DNA of 64,000 nucleotides from JSC-12 sp033764965 (lineage in GTDB: Bacteria; Cyanobacteriota; Cyanobacteriia; Leptolyngbyales; Leptolyngbyaceae): positions 1-64,000 of the forward strand of contig JANRIN010000312.1 in assembly GCA_033764965.1 (NCBI GenBank). The letters are read 5' to 3'. The position numbers and the translations under genes were made by a program. A model generated the notes under the pieces. It saw nothing but the letters and a program-made list of their open reading frames with translations. It was not told the DNA's origin and ran no database searches. This document shows, piece after piece, positions 16,651-25,615 of this stretch; the stretch's first letter is position 1, and every line of letters begins with the position of its first letter.

Positions 16651-17457
16651 ATGAATCAGGCGCAAGGAATAGACACGATCGCTCAACCCAACCCTCCCTA
16701 TATCCTGGAAGCCAGAGCGTTATCCCGCCGATTTGGAGGGTTGGTGGCTGTGAACAACGTGTCGTTTGCAGTGCAGCCAGGAGAAATTTTTGGCTTGATT
16801 GGTCCCAACGGGGCAGGCAAGACAACCGTCTTTAATCTGCTTACAGGTTTGATTCAACCATCAAGTGGGCAGATGCTACACCGGGGGGAAGAAATTTCGC
16901 GATCGCGTCCATTCCAAATCGCCAAACGAGGAATTGCCCGCACCTTCCAGAACATTCGCCTATTTGGGGAACTGTCAGCCCTGGAAAATGTGATGATTGC
17001 CCACCACGTCCACACTCGTAGCGGTCTATTAACAGGTATTCTCCGTTTACCACCCGCCCCCACGGAAGAGCAAAGAACACGGGAAAAATCCCTGGAGTTA
17101 CTAAATCTGGTGGGATTGGGCGATCGAGCTTGGGAGCAAGCCAAAAACTTTGCTTACGGAGATCAGCGGCGGTTAGAAATCGCGCGAGCCCTCGCCCTCA
17201 ACCCGCAAGTGCTGCTGCTGGACGAACCCGCCGCTGGGATGAATCCTTACGAAAAACAGCAATTGAGCGATTTTATTCGAGCCATCCGCAGCCAGTTTAA
17301 TTTAACTGTGTTGCTGATCGAACACCATGTTCCGTTGGTGATGGGATTGTGCGATCGCATCGCCGTTCTTGATTTTGGTCAACTGATTGCCTTAGGGGAA
17401 CCAGCCGAAGTTCGCAGCAATCCCGCCGTGATCACCGCCTATCTTGGCAGTGATTAA
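16651..17457 (+). CDS. livG: LivG-type branched-chain amino acid ABC transporter ATPase
   Basis: The 268-residue product is an ABC ATPase: Walker A GPNGAGKTT, signature YGDQRRLEIARAL, Walker B VLLLDEPAAGMNPYEKQQ and the switch His in LLIEHHVPLVMG. The AAGMNP and EHHVPLVM wording is typical of LivG, called NatA in the cyanobacterial neutral amino acid system. No permease, binding protein or LivF partner is adjacent; in cyanobacteria these genes are often scattered. It would act at the inner face of the plasma membrane. Confidence 0.85.
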   Translation: MNQAQGIDTIAQPNPPYILEARALSRRFGGLVAVNNVSFAVQPGEIFGLIGPNGAGKTTVFNLLTGLIQPSSGQMLHRGEEISRSRPFQIAKRGIARTFQNIRLFGELSALENVMIAHHVHTRSGLLTGILRLPPAPTEEQRTREKSLELLNLVGLGDRAWEQAKNFAYGDQRRLEIARALALNPQVLLLDEPAAGMNPYEKQQLSDFIRAIRSQFNLTVLLIEHHVPLVMGLCDRIAVLDFGQLIALGEPAEVRSNPAVITAYLGSD

Positions 17458-17462
17458 AGAAC

Positions 17463-18419
17463 CTAGTCGTGCACATTGCCATCTGGCATAATCACCTCTC
17501 TCAAACAAGCCCCCGTTAAATCAACCCCCCTCAAATTTGCTCCTTTCAAGTTTGCCTGGTGCAAATTCGCTTCCCGTAGATTCACAAGACTCATATTTGC
17601 TCCTTGCAAGTTTGCCTCCCGCAAATTCACCCGAGATAAATTGGCTCCATGCAAGTTCGCATTCTGCAAGTCTGCCATGCTGAGGGTAGCTTCTCGCAGA
17701 TCTGCATCCCGGAGCGTAGCTTCTACCAAACTTGCCTTGTAGAGATTGGCTCCGATCATAGTAGCTCCGACCAAACTAGCCCGTTGCAACCCTGCATTTA
17801 ACAAATTTGCCATACACAAGTTTGATAGACTCAAATTTGTTTCTCGCAAACTGGCACCATACAGCGTTGCTCCAACCATGTTTGCCATACACAAATTTGC
17901 CATACATAAATTCGTCATGCTGAGATTAGCCTCGCGCAAATTTGCCATGCTGAAGTCAGCTTCCCGCAAATCAGCCTTATACAAACTTGCTTCCCACAAA
18001 TTCGCTTTGTAGAGGATTGCGGTGTAAAGAGTGGCGCTTTCTAGCAGCGCTGTACAGAGGTTTGCTTCCCGCAAATTTGCCATACTCAGATCAACCTGGC
18101 TCAGATCCGCTTCCCGCAAATCAGCTTTGTACAGATTTGCCTCTCGCAGATTAGCTTTGTAAAGCACTGCTGTGTAGAGGGTGGCTTCATCCAGGGTTGC
18201 AACTCTCAGATTCGCACCCTCTAAGTTCGCCATGCTGAGATCACCCTGGCTAAAAGTGACCTCCTGCAAGTCAGCATTGTGCAGGTTAATCTCCCTCAAG
18301 TTGCGGTCTCGAAGATTTGCGCCTTCTAGATTTGCCGCACTTTTGGGATGACTTTGCCACCAATCATTCCAATTGACCACTCCCCGCTTTAGTAATGCAA
18401 GATGCCCTTCGTCAGCCAT
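17463..18419 (-). CDS. pentapeptide repeat protein
   Basis: The 318-residue product has a short N-terminal motif (LLKRGVVNWNDWWQSHPK) common to cyanobacterial pentapeptide proteins. About 270 residues of A(N/D)Lxx repeats follow, for example ANLREANLYKADLREADLS, predicting a right-handed quadrilateral beta-helix. No signal peptide or enzymatic domain is seen. The molecular role of most such proteins is unknown. The repeats leave long open frames on the opposite strand that are not genes. It converges with livG, 5 bp apart. Confidence 0.88.
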   Translation of the reverse strand: MADEGHLALLKRGVVNWNDWWQSHPKSAANLEGANLRDRNLREINLHNADLQEVTFSQGDLSMANLEGANLRVATLDEATLYTAVLYKANLREANLYKADLREADLSQVDLSMANLREANLCTALLESATLYTAILYKANLWEASLYKADLREADFSMANLREANLSMTNLCMANLCMANMVGATLYGASLRETNLSLSNLCMANLLNAGLQRASLVGATMIGANLYKASLVEATLRDADLREATLSMADLQNANLHGANLSRVNLREANLQGANMSLVNLREANLHQANLKGANLRGVDLTGACLREVIMPDGNVHD

Positions 18420-18609
18420 CTAGTCCTAACCTCTAATTGCAGTTTTAGTGCCCTACATTCAAGGGTTCCCTGCAAAATTGGCTTTTGAACTAAGAAACGA
18501 TCGAGGGACTTACGATGGATTACGGTTGGTGAAGTTACTGTAATCGAATGTTTTTTGTTTCTATTAGTGATAGTGAAATGTCAATAAGTACCGACGTAGA
18601 GACATTGTG

Positions 18610-18840
18610 TTAGCTATAGATTGCTTTTAACCTCAGTGCAACAGGCAGGTTATTTCTAGAGGCGAATGCTATGGCGGTTAGTCGAGTGTGAGCTGAAGGC
18701 GATTGTTTAGTTTTGGGTTGAGTCCAACGGCTCCCTCCCCCAACTCTACGCCCTGGAACACCATCACGACCCGCAAAAGCAGGTTCAACAACTGAAAACA
18801 GTAAGGCAAGAATTGATAATCCAATAGTAATTTGACGCAT
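18610..18840 (-). CDS. short exported protein, possible DUF928 remnant
   Basis: The 76-residue product has a clear signal peptide (MRQITIGLSILALLFSVVEP, cleaved near AFA). The mature start GRDGVPGRRVGGGSRW resembles the start of cyanobacterial secreted DUF928-type proteins. After about 16 mature residues the match fades, and the frame ends where a full-length member would run on for over 150 residues. It is either a small secreted protein in its own right or a truncated relic. Confidence 0.5.
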   Translation of the reverse strand: MRQITIGLSILALLFSVVEPAFAGRDGVPGRRVGGGSRWTQPKTKQSPSAHTRLTAIAFASRNNLPVALRLKAIYS

Positions 18841-19131
18841 GGCAGATGCTTAATTTAATGCTTTTCATCCATATAGGATGTCAAGTAAAAGGGGTGAGTC
18901 GCCAGCGTTAAATTACCGAAGTCAAAAAGTCCTTTTCCCAAGGGGTTGTATGGATTCGCTCAAGATCCCGTAAATTCACGAATTTTCCTCTTTAAAGCAA
19001 AAAACGATATGCAACGATCGATTTAGTCCTTCATCGGGCTTTGGAGCGGGGCAGCAGTACTCAGTCCTGTGATAAGTTAAGTGGATTGTTGAAGGATTTT
19101 TTCTGGCAGTCTGTGTAGGAAAGATGTTGAA

Positions 19132-19434
19132 ATGGAAGATCTCAGGGCGGAATTACAAGAAGCGGTTGACGAGGCTGAATGGAATTGGCTAGAGCCTCAT
19201 GCCCGCCGAGATTCCTTAATTGTGGTTGATTCTGATTTGAACCTCGTGGATGTGGGGATGGCGATCGCCAATGATAATACGCTTTACGTTCAGCGATGGA
19301 TTGAGGAAGCGCTCATTCAAAAACCTTCTTCTACTCAGCTGAATGACTGGATGCAGCAGCAAAATAAACGGTTTAACGCCTTGATCGTCCAACCCTATGT
19401 GCTTGTGCAGGAAGTAGAGGCTGAATCTGTCTGA
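19132..19434 (+). CDS. DUF2288 family protein
   Basis: The 100-residue product matches the DUF2288 pattern: LRAELQEAVDEAEWNWLEPH, ARRDSLIVVDSDLNLVDVGM and an AIANDN core followed by VQRWIEEALI. These are small soluble proteins of unknown function in cyanobacteria and proteobacteria. The preceding 290 bp hold no recognisable gene. It converges on the YdcF-like gene with about 109 bp between. Confidence 0.85.
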   Translation: MEDLRAELQEAVDEAEWNWLEPHARRDSLIVVDSDLNLVDVGMAIANDNTLYVQRWIEEALIQKPSSTQLNDWMQQQNKRFNALIVQPYVLVQEVEAESV

Positions 19435-19543
19435 AAAATAATTGGGACTGTCTTTGATCCTCGGTTCGTGGTCATTTGAAGAAGACAAGAGACGAGGAAC
19501 GAATAACCACGAGCCAATGACGACCAGGTTTAAGGTTATTTTC

Positions 19544-20128
19544 TTACTGCTTACCAAATGATTGATTTAACGTTGAACCTGTGTGTCCGGTTGTAATCCA
19601 TAAGATTGCTCTAGCTCCATCTCGGACTGATTTTAGCAATGGTTCTGAGCTTTTCTCAGAGGGGACGGGCACAGGCTTTAGGGAAATATCTCGGCTTCCA
19701 AAAACGATCTCGCCAATAATTCGGGCACGTCGCATATGGTAATCAGAAGTAATCAGGTAAACGCTGGAAATACCCTGCGATCGCAATTTATCGGCTAGGG
19801 TGGTGAAGTTCGTTACGGTATCTTCAGCGGTGCGATCGATGTGGAGTCGAGTGAAATCAATCCCAGCATCGGAAAAAACTCCCTCTGTATATTCCTGGTT
19901 GCTGCCGCTGGAAATCCAGACGGGCAGGTCAGGATGCTGACGGGCGAAGGCTGCGGCAAAATCTTCTCGCTCTGGATCGCCACCCAGCACAAGGATCGCT
20001 TTGGGTTGATCAACCAAGCTCTTAATTTCTCGATAGCCGATCCAGGCGGATGGAATTAAAGCGATCGTGCCGAGAAAAATGCCTAGTTTAGCGAAACGAT
20101 TCTTACGCTTTGTCAAATGCCGTGTCAC
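19544..20128 (-). CDS. YdcF/SanA-like (DUF218) membrane protein
   Basis: The 194-residue product has one N-terminal membrane helix (LGIFLGTIALIPSAWIGY) and a DUF218 domain: ILVLGGDPERE, LPVWISSGSNQEYT, RTAEDTVTNFTTLAD and LITSDYHMRRARII. Related YdcF, SanA and ElyC proteins affect envelope precursor handling. The start is set at a GTG whose last two bases overlap the TGA of the upstream gene (GTGA). A longer frame from 20242 would overlap the upstream gene by 118 bp and adds low-quality sequence. Confidence 0.8.
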   Translation of the reverse strand: MTRHLTKRKNRFAKLGIFLGTIALIPSAWIGYREIKSLVDQPKAILVLGGDPEREDFAAAFARQHPDLPVWISSGSNQEYTEGVFSDAGIDFTRLHIDRTAEDTVTNFTTLADKLRSQGISSVYLITSDYHMRRARIIGEIVFGSRDISLKPVPVPSEKSSEPLLKSVRDGARAILWITTGHTGSTLNQSFGKQ

Positions 20129-21027
20129 GGATTGCTTGGGCGCTGGGTTCGAGGTGGACGCTCTTGAAGTTGAATAATCGCTGCTCGAATTTTTGGCGCG
20201 TCCAATAGTTTTTTGGTGTCTTCTAGCAGTCGATCGCCCCACAGATTCTCCTTCAAAAACTTCACATCAGCATACCGACTATCTAACCGCAAAGCAGCCT
20301 CTCCCAGTGTTAAACCCTGGTCTCGATCGCCTTGAGCAAACAAAGCAACAGCGATCGCAAGGCGAGGTTCTGCGGCTTTGGCATCAATGTCTGCCGCTGT
20401 CCGCCAGCGACGTAGGGCATCCTCTTTCTGCCCTGCCTCGTACTGAATTAACCCAATGTTGTTGATAGCGGGCCAAAAATTCTTGTCCTGAGCGATCGCC
20501 TTTTCGTATTGGTTAATCGCATCACCATACTTACGCAGCATCAAATAAGCGTTGCCCAGGTCAAACAGCGCTCCCGGAACATTTGGCTTCACTTTCAACC
20601 CAGACGAAATGTATTCTACTGCCTGAGTATACTTTCCCTTCTGAAAATGGGCTGATCCCAACGCAAACAGAACCGCAGAGTTTTTACTGTCCAGAGATTG
20701 AGCTTTTCTTAAAGCCGTGATTCCATCATCCAAGCTATTTGTTTGCAAATACAACCCCCCCAGTAATGCCCACACTTCAGAACTTTTGGGGGCTAACTGG
20801 GTGGCTAATCTGGCTCGTTGCAAGGCAAGCTCATACTGCTGAAACTGCGCCAACTGGGAAGCCTCTTGCGCCAGACTAATCCCCTGTTGATCCAACTTTG
20901 TTGCATCTAATCGTAACGTATGGGGCAGCAAAGCCTGGGCTTTGACGGGCAGGGCAATATTCCAGCAACTGGCTAAAACCAGGACAGAGATAGAAAGAGT
21001 ACGCTTCAACACAGTAGACGATTTCAC
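20125..21027 (-). CDS. exported tetratricopeptide repeat protein
   Basis: The 300-residue product begins with a signal peptide or lipoprotein-like segment (TLSISVLVLASCWNIALPV). About six TPR units follow, for example VWALLGGLYLQTNSLDDGIT and GALFDLGNAYLMLRKYGDAI. TPRs mediate protein-protein contacts. The start is GTG at 21027. It is translationally coupled to the YdcF-like gene downstream by a GTGA overlap, suggesting the two act together in the envelope. Confidence 0.8.
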   Translation of the reverse strand: MKSSTVLKRTLSISVLVLASCWNIALPVKAQALLPHTLRLDATKLDQQGISLAQEASQLAQFQQYELALQRARLATQLAPKSSEVWALLGGLYLQTNSLDDGITALRKAQSLDSKNSAVLFALGSAHFQKGKYTQAVEYISSGLKVKPNVPGALFDLGNAYLMLRKYGDAINQYEKAIAQDKNFWPAINNIGLIQYEAGQKEDALRRWRTAADIDAKAAEPRLAIAVALFAQGDRDQGLTLGEAALRLDSRYADVKFLKENLWGDRLLEDTKKLLDAPKIRAAIIQLQERPPRTQRPSNP

Positions 21028-21192
21028 TCAACACGTTTTGACTGATAGCTTAGTCGATATCAGCCTATCGTGGCACAAATCTTATGATGAGCTTAGGAAA
21101 ATCTTGGATGGTTTAAGAAATTGGAAATCCAGAGGCGATCTGAACCTGGAGCCTTTATGCTGGAAGGCTCAAATCGTACTCATGGCTTAACT

Positions 21193-21915
21193 ATGGATCG
21201 CTTTACTGTTCAGGTGATTGCTCAAACTCCCAATCCCCAACAAGTTGTTTATGCCGCCATGCACCAAGACTATGCCGAAGGATTTGTTTGGGACGATCGC
21301 GATCGCTTTCCATCCGAGGAGAAGTGCGGCGAGATCATTGTAAAGAGTTTGTTGGCTGGGAATCGAGGGCATTATGGTCCTTTGGAACATCCTCAAATTG
21401 TGCTCAATTGTGGCTGGTTTCCCCACAGCACTATGCAACAAATTCGTACTCATCGAGTTGGGATCAGCTTCGATGTGCAGTCATTCCGCTACACAGGCAG
21501 CCGAATTATAGATGTGGTGATGGGGAAGCGAGAAGTGGAGGAAGTTTTTTATCTCCGTCCTGTGGGTGCCTATAGCGATCGCCAGGGAAAACGCTACGAC
21601 TACACCGTTGAACAGCGCCAGCGGGATATTGAATGGTGCCTGGAAGCGTGCCAAAGATACACTGAGCGGGTGCAGCAGGGCTTTTCAGAAGAACACGCCA
21701 GAGGACTGATTCCATTTGATGTCCGGCAACATTGGGTAATGTCTGCAAATATTCGCTCCCTGATGCATCTACTTGATCTGCGCTGGAAATTGGATGCTCA
21801 ACTGGAAGCCCAAAAGCTCTGTGAGGTTATTTGGCCCCACTTTCAAGCGTGGACACCCGCGATCGCCCAGTGGTACGAGGATAATCGTTTGAAGAAAGCC
21901 CGTCTTGCTCCTTGA
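21193..21915 (+). CDS. thyX: flavin-dependent thymidylate synthase
   Basis: The 240-residue product has the ThyX signature region RTHRVGISFDVQSFRYTGSR and the conserved His/Arg patch in GPLEHPQIVLNCGWFPHSTM. The C-terminal VRQHWVMSANIRSLMHLLDL completes the family. ThyX makes dTMP from dUMP using methylene-tetrahydrofolate with FAD and NADPH. The ATG at 21193 gives MDRFTVQVIAQTPNPQQVVY, the usual cyanobacterial start; the frame extends to a TTG at 21121 without family support. No thyA is seen in this window. Confidence 0.93.
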   Translation: MDRFTVQVIAQTPNPQQVVYAAMHQDYAEGFVWDDRDRFPSEEKCGEIIVKSLLAGNRGHYGPLEHPQIVLNCGWFPHSTMQQIRTHRVGISFDVQSFRYTGSRIIDVVMGKREVEEVFYLRPVGAYSDRQGKRYDYTVEQRQRDIEWCLEACQRYTERVQQGFSEEHARGLIPFDVRQHWVMSANIRSLMHLLDLRWKLDAQLEAQKLCEVIWPHFQAWTPAIAQWYEDNRLKKARLAP

Positions 21916-22105
21916 CTGCCCTATTTCGGTTTCTAAAGGCAACTTTCCGAGCAATGTTTAGGAGTTGGTTTGACTGCCAGGATTGAAACCTAAGAAATTT
22001 TGAAGCAGTTTATCGATCGCCTTCAGCCTGAAAAGCTGGCTAGACAGCACTTTTTCTCTTTTTCTTCAGAGGTAAGCCGCTCCTACAAAGAGTATATTGA
22101 CGAGC

Positions 22106-22525
22106 ATGAAAAAGTCGTTGGACTCCGATATCGATGGGACACCAGGCTACATTTTGTTACTTGCTAAACATCCCCGGCAAGTGCGGTTTTTGATGTCCTT
22201 ACTAGGTCGCTCTAGCTTTTCAGTGCAAGTGGCGTGTACTGAAGAACAAGCGGTTGTGCAAGCAACTGAAAGACTTCCATTTTTAGTGATACTGGCGGGA
22301 GATCATCTTTCCTGGTCGCAGGAACTATTGCATGAACTCCGGACTCAGGCAACCACTCACCCCATCACCCTGGTTGCACTGACCGATTTCCACGCCCCTA
22401 GTTGGATTCCGCAGGAAGAAAATCCAGGATTTGATGGATTTTTAGTCAGTCCAATTAGTAGCGAAGTTTTGTTGTCTTTAGTCCAGTCTGCTCATACTCG
22501 ACAAGCCTGCTTTTCTTTTCGTTAG
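22106..22525 (+). CDS. pseudo-receiver domain protein
   Basis: The 139-residue product has the length and alternating strand/helix pattern of a response-regulator receiver domain (YILLLAKHPRQVRFLMSLL, FLVILAGDHLSWSQELLHEL, ITLVALTDF). The acidic pocket is replaced (LLLAKHP), the phospho-acceptor position reads VILAGDH, and the usual Lys-Pro reads VSP. It should therefore not be phosphorylated in the normal way and may act as a constitutive or protein-binding module. It ends 31 bp before the polysaccharide deacetylase gene. Confidence 0.6.
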   Translation: MKKSLDSDIDGTPGYILLLAKHPRQVRFLMSLLGRSSFSVQVACTEEQAVVQATERLPFLVILAGDHLSWSQELLHELRTQATTHPITLVALTDFHAPSWIPQEENPGFDGFLVSPISSEVLLSLVQSAHTRQACFSFR

Positions 22526-22556
22526 AATGAAATGACTCTATAATGTTGCTCTGTTA

Positions 22557-23249
22557 ATGGTTTCATCTTTACAGTTTGCTCCTATATATCCAGTTGTTCA
22601 TCGAGTCCTTAAGCCAATATTCCCAAACTGTCTATGGGGGGGGAACAACCAGCATCCAAGTGTTGCCCTGACCTTTGATGATGGTCCCCATCCACGACAC
22701 ACACCGCAATTGTTAGAAGTGCTAGATCGATATGGTGTGCAAGCAACTTTTTTTTGGTTAGGAGCCTGTGTTGAACAAGCTCCTGAGGTTGCCAGAGCGG
22801 TATACGATCGCGGTCATTGGTTGGGGCTGCATGGCTATGACCACCGATCGTTTCCAACCCTATCCGATTCTGAGTTGAAAGCCAGCCTCCAAAGAACACA
22901 AAAGGCAATCTCTGAGGTTTGTCAACTTGCTCCATCCAACATTTTGGATGTCCGTCCGCCAAATGGCTTATTTACACCTAAAACATTGAATTTATTAACT
23001 CAGTGGAATTATCGTCCTGTGATGTGGAGTGTTGTTCCAGAAGATTGGGTTGTGCCCGGAGTTGCTGTTGTGGTCAGTCGAATTTTGCAACAAGTCAAAA
23101 ACGGCTCAATCATCGTGCTGCATGATGGAAACTGTGGTGGGGAGGATGTTGCTCAAGTGGCAAATTATTTGATCCCGCTACTACTACAACAAGGGTATGC
23201 CATTGTCTCGATCGATCAACTTTGGCAGCAATTGCCTACCGTTCGTTAG
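22557..23249 (+). CDS. polysaccharide deacetylase (NodB homology)
   Basis: The 230-residue product carries the NodB motifs: TFDDGPHPRHTP (motif 1, catalytic Asp pair), LGLHGYDHRSF (motif 2, metal His), VRPPNGLFTP (motif 3), VPEDWVVPG (motif 4) and IIVLHDGN (motif 5). Family members deacetylate chitin oligomers, peptidoglycan or exopolysaccharide. RPPNG instead of RPPYG is a mild deviation. No signal peptide is evident, so the site of action is uncertain. Confidence 0.88.
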   Translation: MVSSLQFAPIYPVVHRVLKPIFPNCLWGGNNQHPSVALTFDDGPHPRHTPQLLEVLDRYGVQATFFWLGACVEQAPEVARAVYDRGHWLGLHGYDHRSFPTLSDSELKASLQRTQKAISEVCQLAPSNILDVRPPNGLFTPKTLNLLTQWNYRPVMWSVVPEDWVVPGVAVVVSRILQQVKNGSIIVLHDGNCGGEDVAQVANYLIPLLLQQGYAIVSIDQLWQQLPTVR

Positions 23250-23320
23250 TTCGTTAGTTTGGGGTGTATTCATGGTTCGCTCGTTCATTCGTTATCTAAA
23301 ACTTACTAGAAGGTACTCCA

Positions 23321-23653
23321 GTGCTTCCTCTGGTCATCGATGAACAACAGGTTTTTACATTCAAATTCTGGTTTGAAGCGCAAATTCAAACCGGGATGCA
23401 ATTTCAGAATGAGCTATTTTGTCAGCTTGTAGTTGCTGATGTTGATCAGCGATCGCGGCTGTATCGAAAAGCGTGCAAACTCGCTCAGCAAGGAGTTCGC
23501 TTAGTTATCACCTGTTCACCTAGCCAGTGTTGTGTTTGGGGAAGTCTCAGAGACGAACTTGTTAAGCAACTTCTGGTCAATCCTGCCAAGCTTCATGCCA
23601 GCTACTTCACAGACGACTCTACAAATCCGTCTTTATCCAACACAGAACATTAA
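23321..23653 (+). CDS. small conserved cyanobacterial protein
   Basis: The 110-residue product includes FKFWFEAQIQTGMQFQNELF, RSRLYRKACKLAQQGVRLVI and CSPSQCCVWGSLR. I recall comparable cyanobacterial hypothetical proteins but no function. The start is GTG at 23321 with AGAAGG 7 nt upstream, a good ribosome site. No membrane segment is predicted. The last 20 residues are low in complexity and may vary. Confidence 0.6.
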   Translation: MLPLVIDEQQVFTFKFWFEAQIQTGMQFQNELFCQLVVADVDQRSRLYRKACKLAQQGVRLVITCSPSQCCVWGSLRDELVKQLLVNPAKLHASYFTDDSTNPSLSNTEH

Positions 23654-24439
23654 TGCCATACTAAAAATTACGGTAAAAGTTTTTTCTAAGCGCAGATCAG
23701 CAACAGCGAAACCATTAAGTTGCCCTATAAATCTTTCATATCCAAAAGAATTCAAACATAAGAATATATGCTGCATCATGACCATCTTTTCAGGCAGCAA
23801 AAATAACTATTTCAATTTCATAACAATGGCTGAGGCTTTTCAGCCATAACGACTATCGCGCTCCAGTAGATGCGGATTATCTTTGAGTTGTGATGTAACT
23901 TAATACTCAAATTAAGTCTAAACTTGAGTAATCTAAGTTAACGTAGCAGAGGAGATCTAGGATTCAGACTTCGAATCAGTAGGTTTTTCCGTCACTTTGT
24001 GCTTAGGCAAATTGTTTGAGCAGGATCCACAGCAACCCAATAGTAAGGACTTTATCAGAAAGTCATTTAGGAGCAGAAAGCTTTTTACGTTGCTAGCCAG
24101 GTTCTGTTTACAAGTTGTTTGAGCGAGTTCGCCTGAAGGAGTGTGCAAGCACTAGCTGAAACCAGGGCGAAGTATCAAAAATAGATTTGATTTACTGGTG
24201 GCTGGTCTTTTTCAAAGAGGCTACAATCAAAAAGTTTTCATCAACCTCATACCCAGTCCACGCATCAGTTTTTCCCAGCATGAAGGCAGAAATTGTAAGC
24301 TCAAGAGTATACTTTAGTATCTGACTTACAACGATGGCTAAATTCGCAAGCTTTAAGGTTGCGTGTTTGGCGAAGGCTTTCGTTTTGCAGCAATGACCAG
24401 TTTTTAGTTCTGTTAGTTAAGGAGCATGAGGAACGCGGC
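23654..24439. other. long intergenic region upstream of sigA
   Basis: This stretch of 786 bp holds no confident gene. It contains a perfect 8-bp hairpin at 23826-23847 (ATGGCTGA/TCAGCCAT), a larger nested inverted repeat at 23896-23940, and an AT-rich stretch before sigA. A 63-codon frame on the minus strand (23957-24148) encodes a Cys- and Lys-rich product with no family resemblance and is not called. The sigA promoter or a small RNA could lie here. Confidence 0.5.
23896..23940. repeat. nested inverted repeat upstream of sigA
   Basis: TAACTTA (23896-23902) pairs with TAAGTTA (23934-23940), and inside it TACTCAA (23904-23910) pairs with TTGAGTA (23924-23930), leaving a 13-nt loop. An alternative pairing ACTTAAT (23898-23904) with ATTAAGT (23911-23917) would compete with the outer arms. 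No T-run follows, so it is not a standard terminator. It may be an operator, an RNA switch or a mobile-repeat relic. Confidence 0.7.
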
Positions 24440-25582
24440 ATGACCCAGGCCAATGAAGTACTCGAACTTGAATTGATAAGTAACCCTTCAGATGATTTAT
24501 CAGACGGGGAAATGGATCTCTTCGATATGGAGGAAGAGGATGATCAGGATGATGCAACCGACCTTGCTTCTGATGAAGAAGGTAAAGCGGGTAAAGCAAG
24601 ACCTGGTCGCCGTCGTGTTCAAGCTAAGAAGAAGCATTACACCGAGGATTCGATCCGCCTCTACTTGCAGGAAATTGGTCGAATTCGGTTGCTTAGAGCA
24701 GATGAGGAAATCGAGTTAGCACGGAAAATTGCTGATTTGTTGGAACTCGAACGCATTCGGGAAGGGCTTCACGAGCAGCTTGATCGCATTCCTCAAGATG
24801 CAGAGTGGGCAAATGCTGTAAATATGTCGCTGCCTGCCTTTCGCCATCGCCTTCATTTAGGTCGGCGAGCTAAGGATAAAATGGTGCAGTCTAACTTGCG
24901 CTTGGTTGTTTCCATCGCCAAGAAGTACATGAACCGGGGATTGTCTTTTCAAGACTTGATTCAGGAAGGTAGCCTGGGTCTAATTCGTGCCGCAGAGAAG
25001 TTTGACCACGAGAAGGGATATAAGTTTTCCACCTATGCAACCTGGTGGATTCGTCAGGCAATCACACGGGCGATCGCTGATCAGTCTCGGACTATCCGTC
25101 TTCCCGTCCACCTTTACGAGACGATTTCTCGGATTAAGAAAACAACTAAGTTGTTGTCTCAAGAAATGGGACGTAAGCCCACAGAAGAAGAAATTGCAAC
25201 CCGGATGGAAATGACGATCGAGAAGTTGCGCTTTATTGCTAAATCAGCTCAACTGCCAATTTCTCTAGAAACTCCCATCGGTAAGGAAGAAGATTCTCGT
25301 TTAGGAGACTTCATTGAATCTGATGGAGAAATGCCAGAAGATCAAGTTGCTAAAAATCTTTTGCGGGAAGACCTGGAAAATGTTTTAGACACTCTGAGTC
25401 CACGTGAACGTGATGTGTTGCGTTTGCGTTATGGCTTGGACGATGGACGCATGAAGACATTGGAAGAAATCGGTCAGATCTTCAACGTAACTCGTGAGCG
25501 GATTCGCCAAATTGAAGCGAAAGCCTTACGTAAATTACGCCATCCCAATCGCAACAGCGTTCTTAAAGAATACATTCGTTAA
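24440..25582 (+). CDS. sigA: principal RNA polymerase sigma factor SigA/RpoD
   Basis: The 380-residue product is a group 1 sigma-70 factor. Region 1.2 is YLQEIGRIRLLRADEEIELA, region 2 includes FQDLIQEGSLGLIRAAEKFD and YATWWIRQAITRAIADQSRT, and region 4 contains the helix-turn-helix LEEIGQIFNVTRERIRQIEA. An acidic stretch (MEEEDDQDDATDLASDEEG) precedes region 1.2 as in cyanobacterial SigA. It directs transcription of housekeeping genes. ATG 24440 (MTQANEVLE) is chosen over a TTG 81 bp upstream. A strong terminator follows. Confidence 0.95.
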   Translation: MTQANEVLELELISNPSDDLSDGEMDLFDMEEEDDQDDATDLASDEEGKAGKARPGRRRVQAKKKHYTEDSIRLYLQEIGRIRLLRADEEIELARKIADLLELERIREGLHEQLDRIPQDAEWANAVNMSLPAFRHRLHLGRRAKDKMVQSNLRLVVSIAKKYMNRGLSFQDLIQEGSLGLIRAAEKFDHEKGYKFSTYATWWIRQAITRAIADQSRTIRLPVHLYETISRIKKTTKLLSQEMGRKPTEEEIATRMEMTIEKLRFIAKSAQLPISLETPIGKEEDSRLGDFIESDGEMPEDQVAKNLLREDLENVLDTLSPRERDVLRLRYGLDDGRMKTLEEIGQIFNVTRERIRQIEAKALRKLRHPNRNSVLKEYIR

Positions 25583-25615
25583 ATTCGATCCAAATCCGAT
25601 TGATTGAGTTTGAAG

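Noticed and set aside
17476..18012. Long plus-strand open frames opposite the pentapeptide repeat gene
   Set aside because: They are mirror images of the A(N/D)Lxx repeat, giving biased Lys/Ala/Phe-rich products with no family features; the minus-strand gene explains them.
23957..24148. 63-codon Cys/Lys-rich frame upstream of sigA, minus strand
   Set aside because: No ribosome site, low protein character and no family resemblance; kept only as part of the intergenic description.
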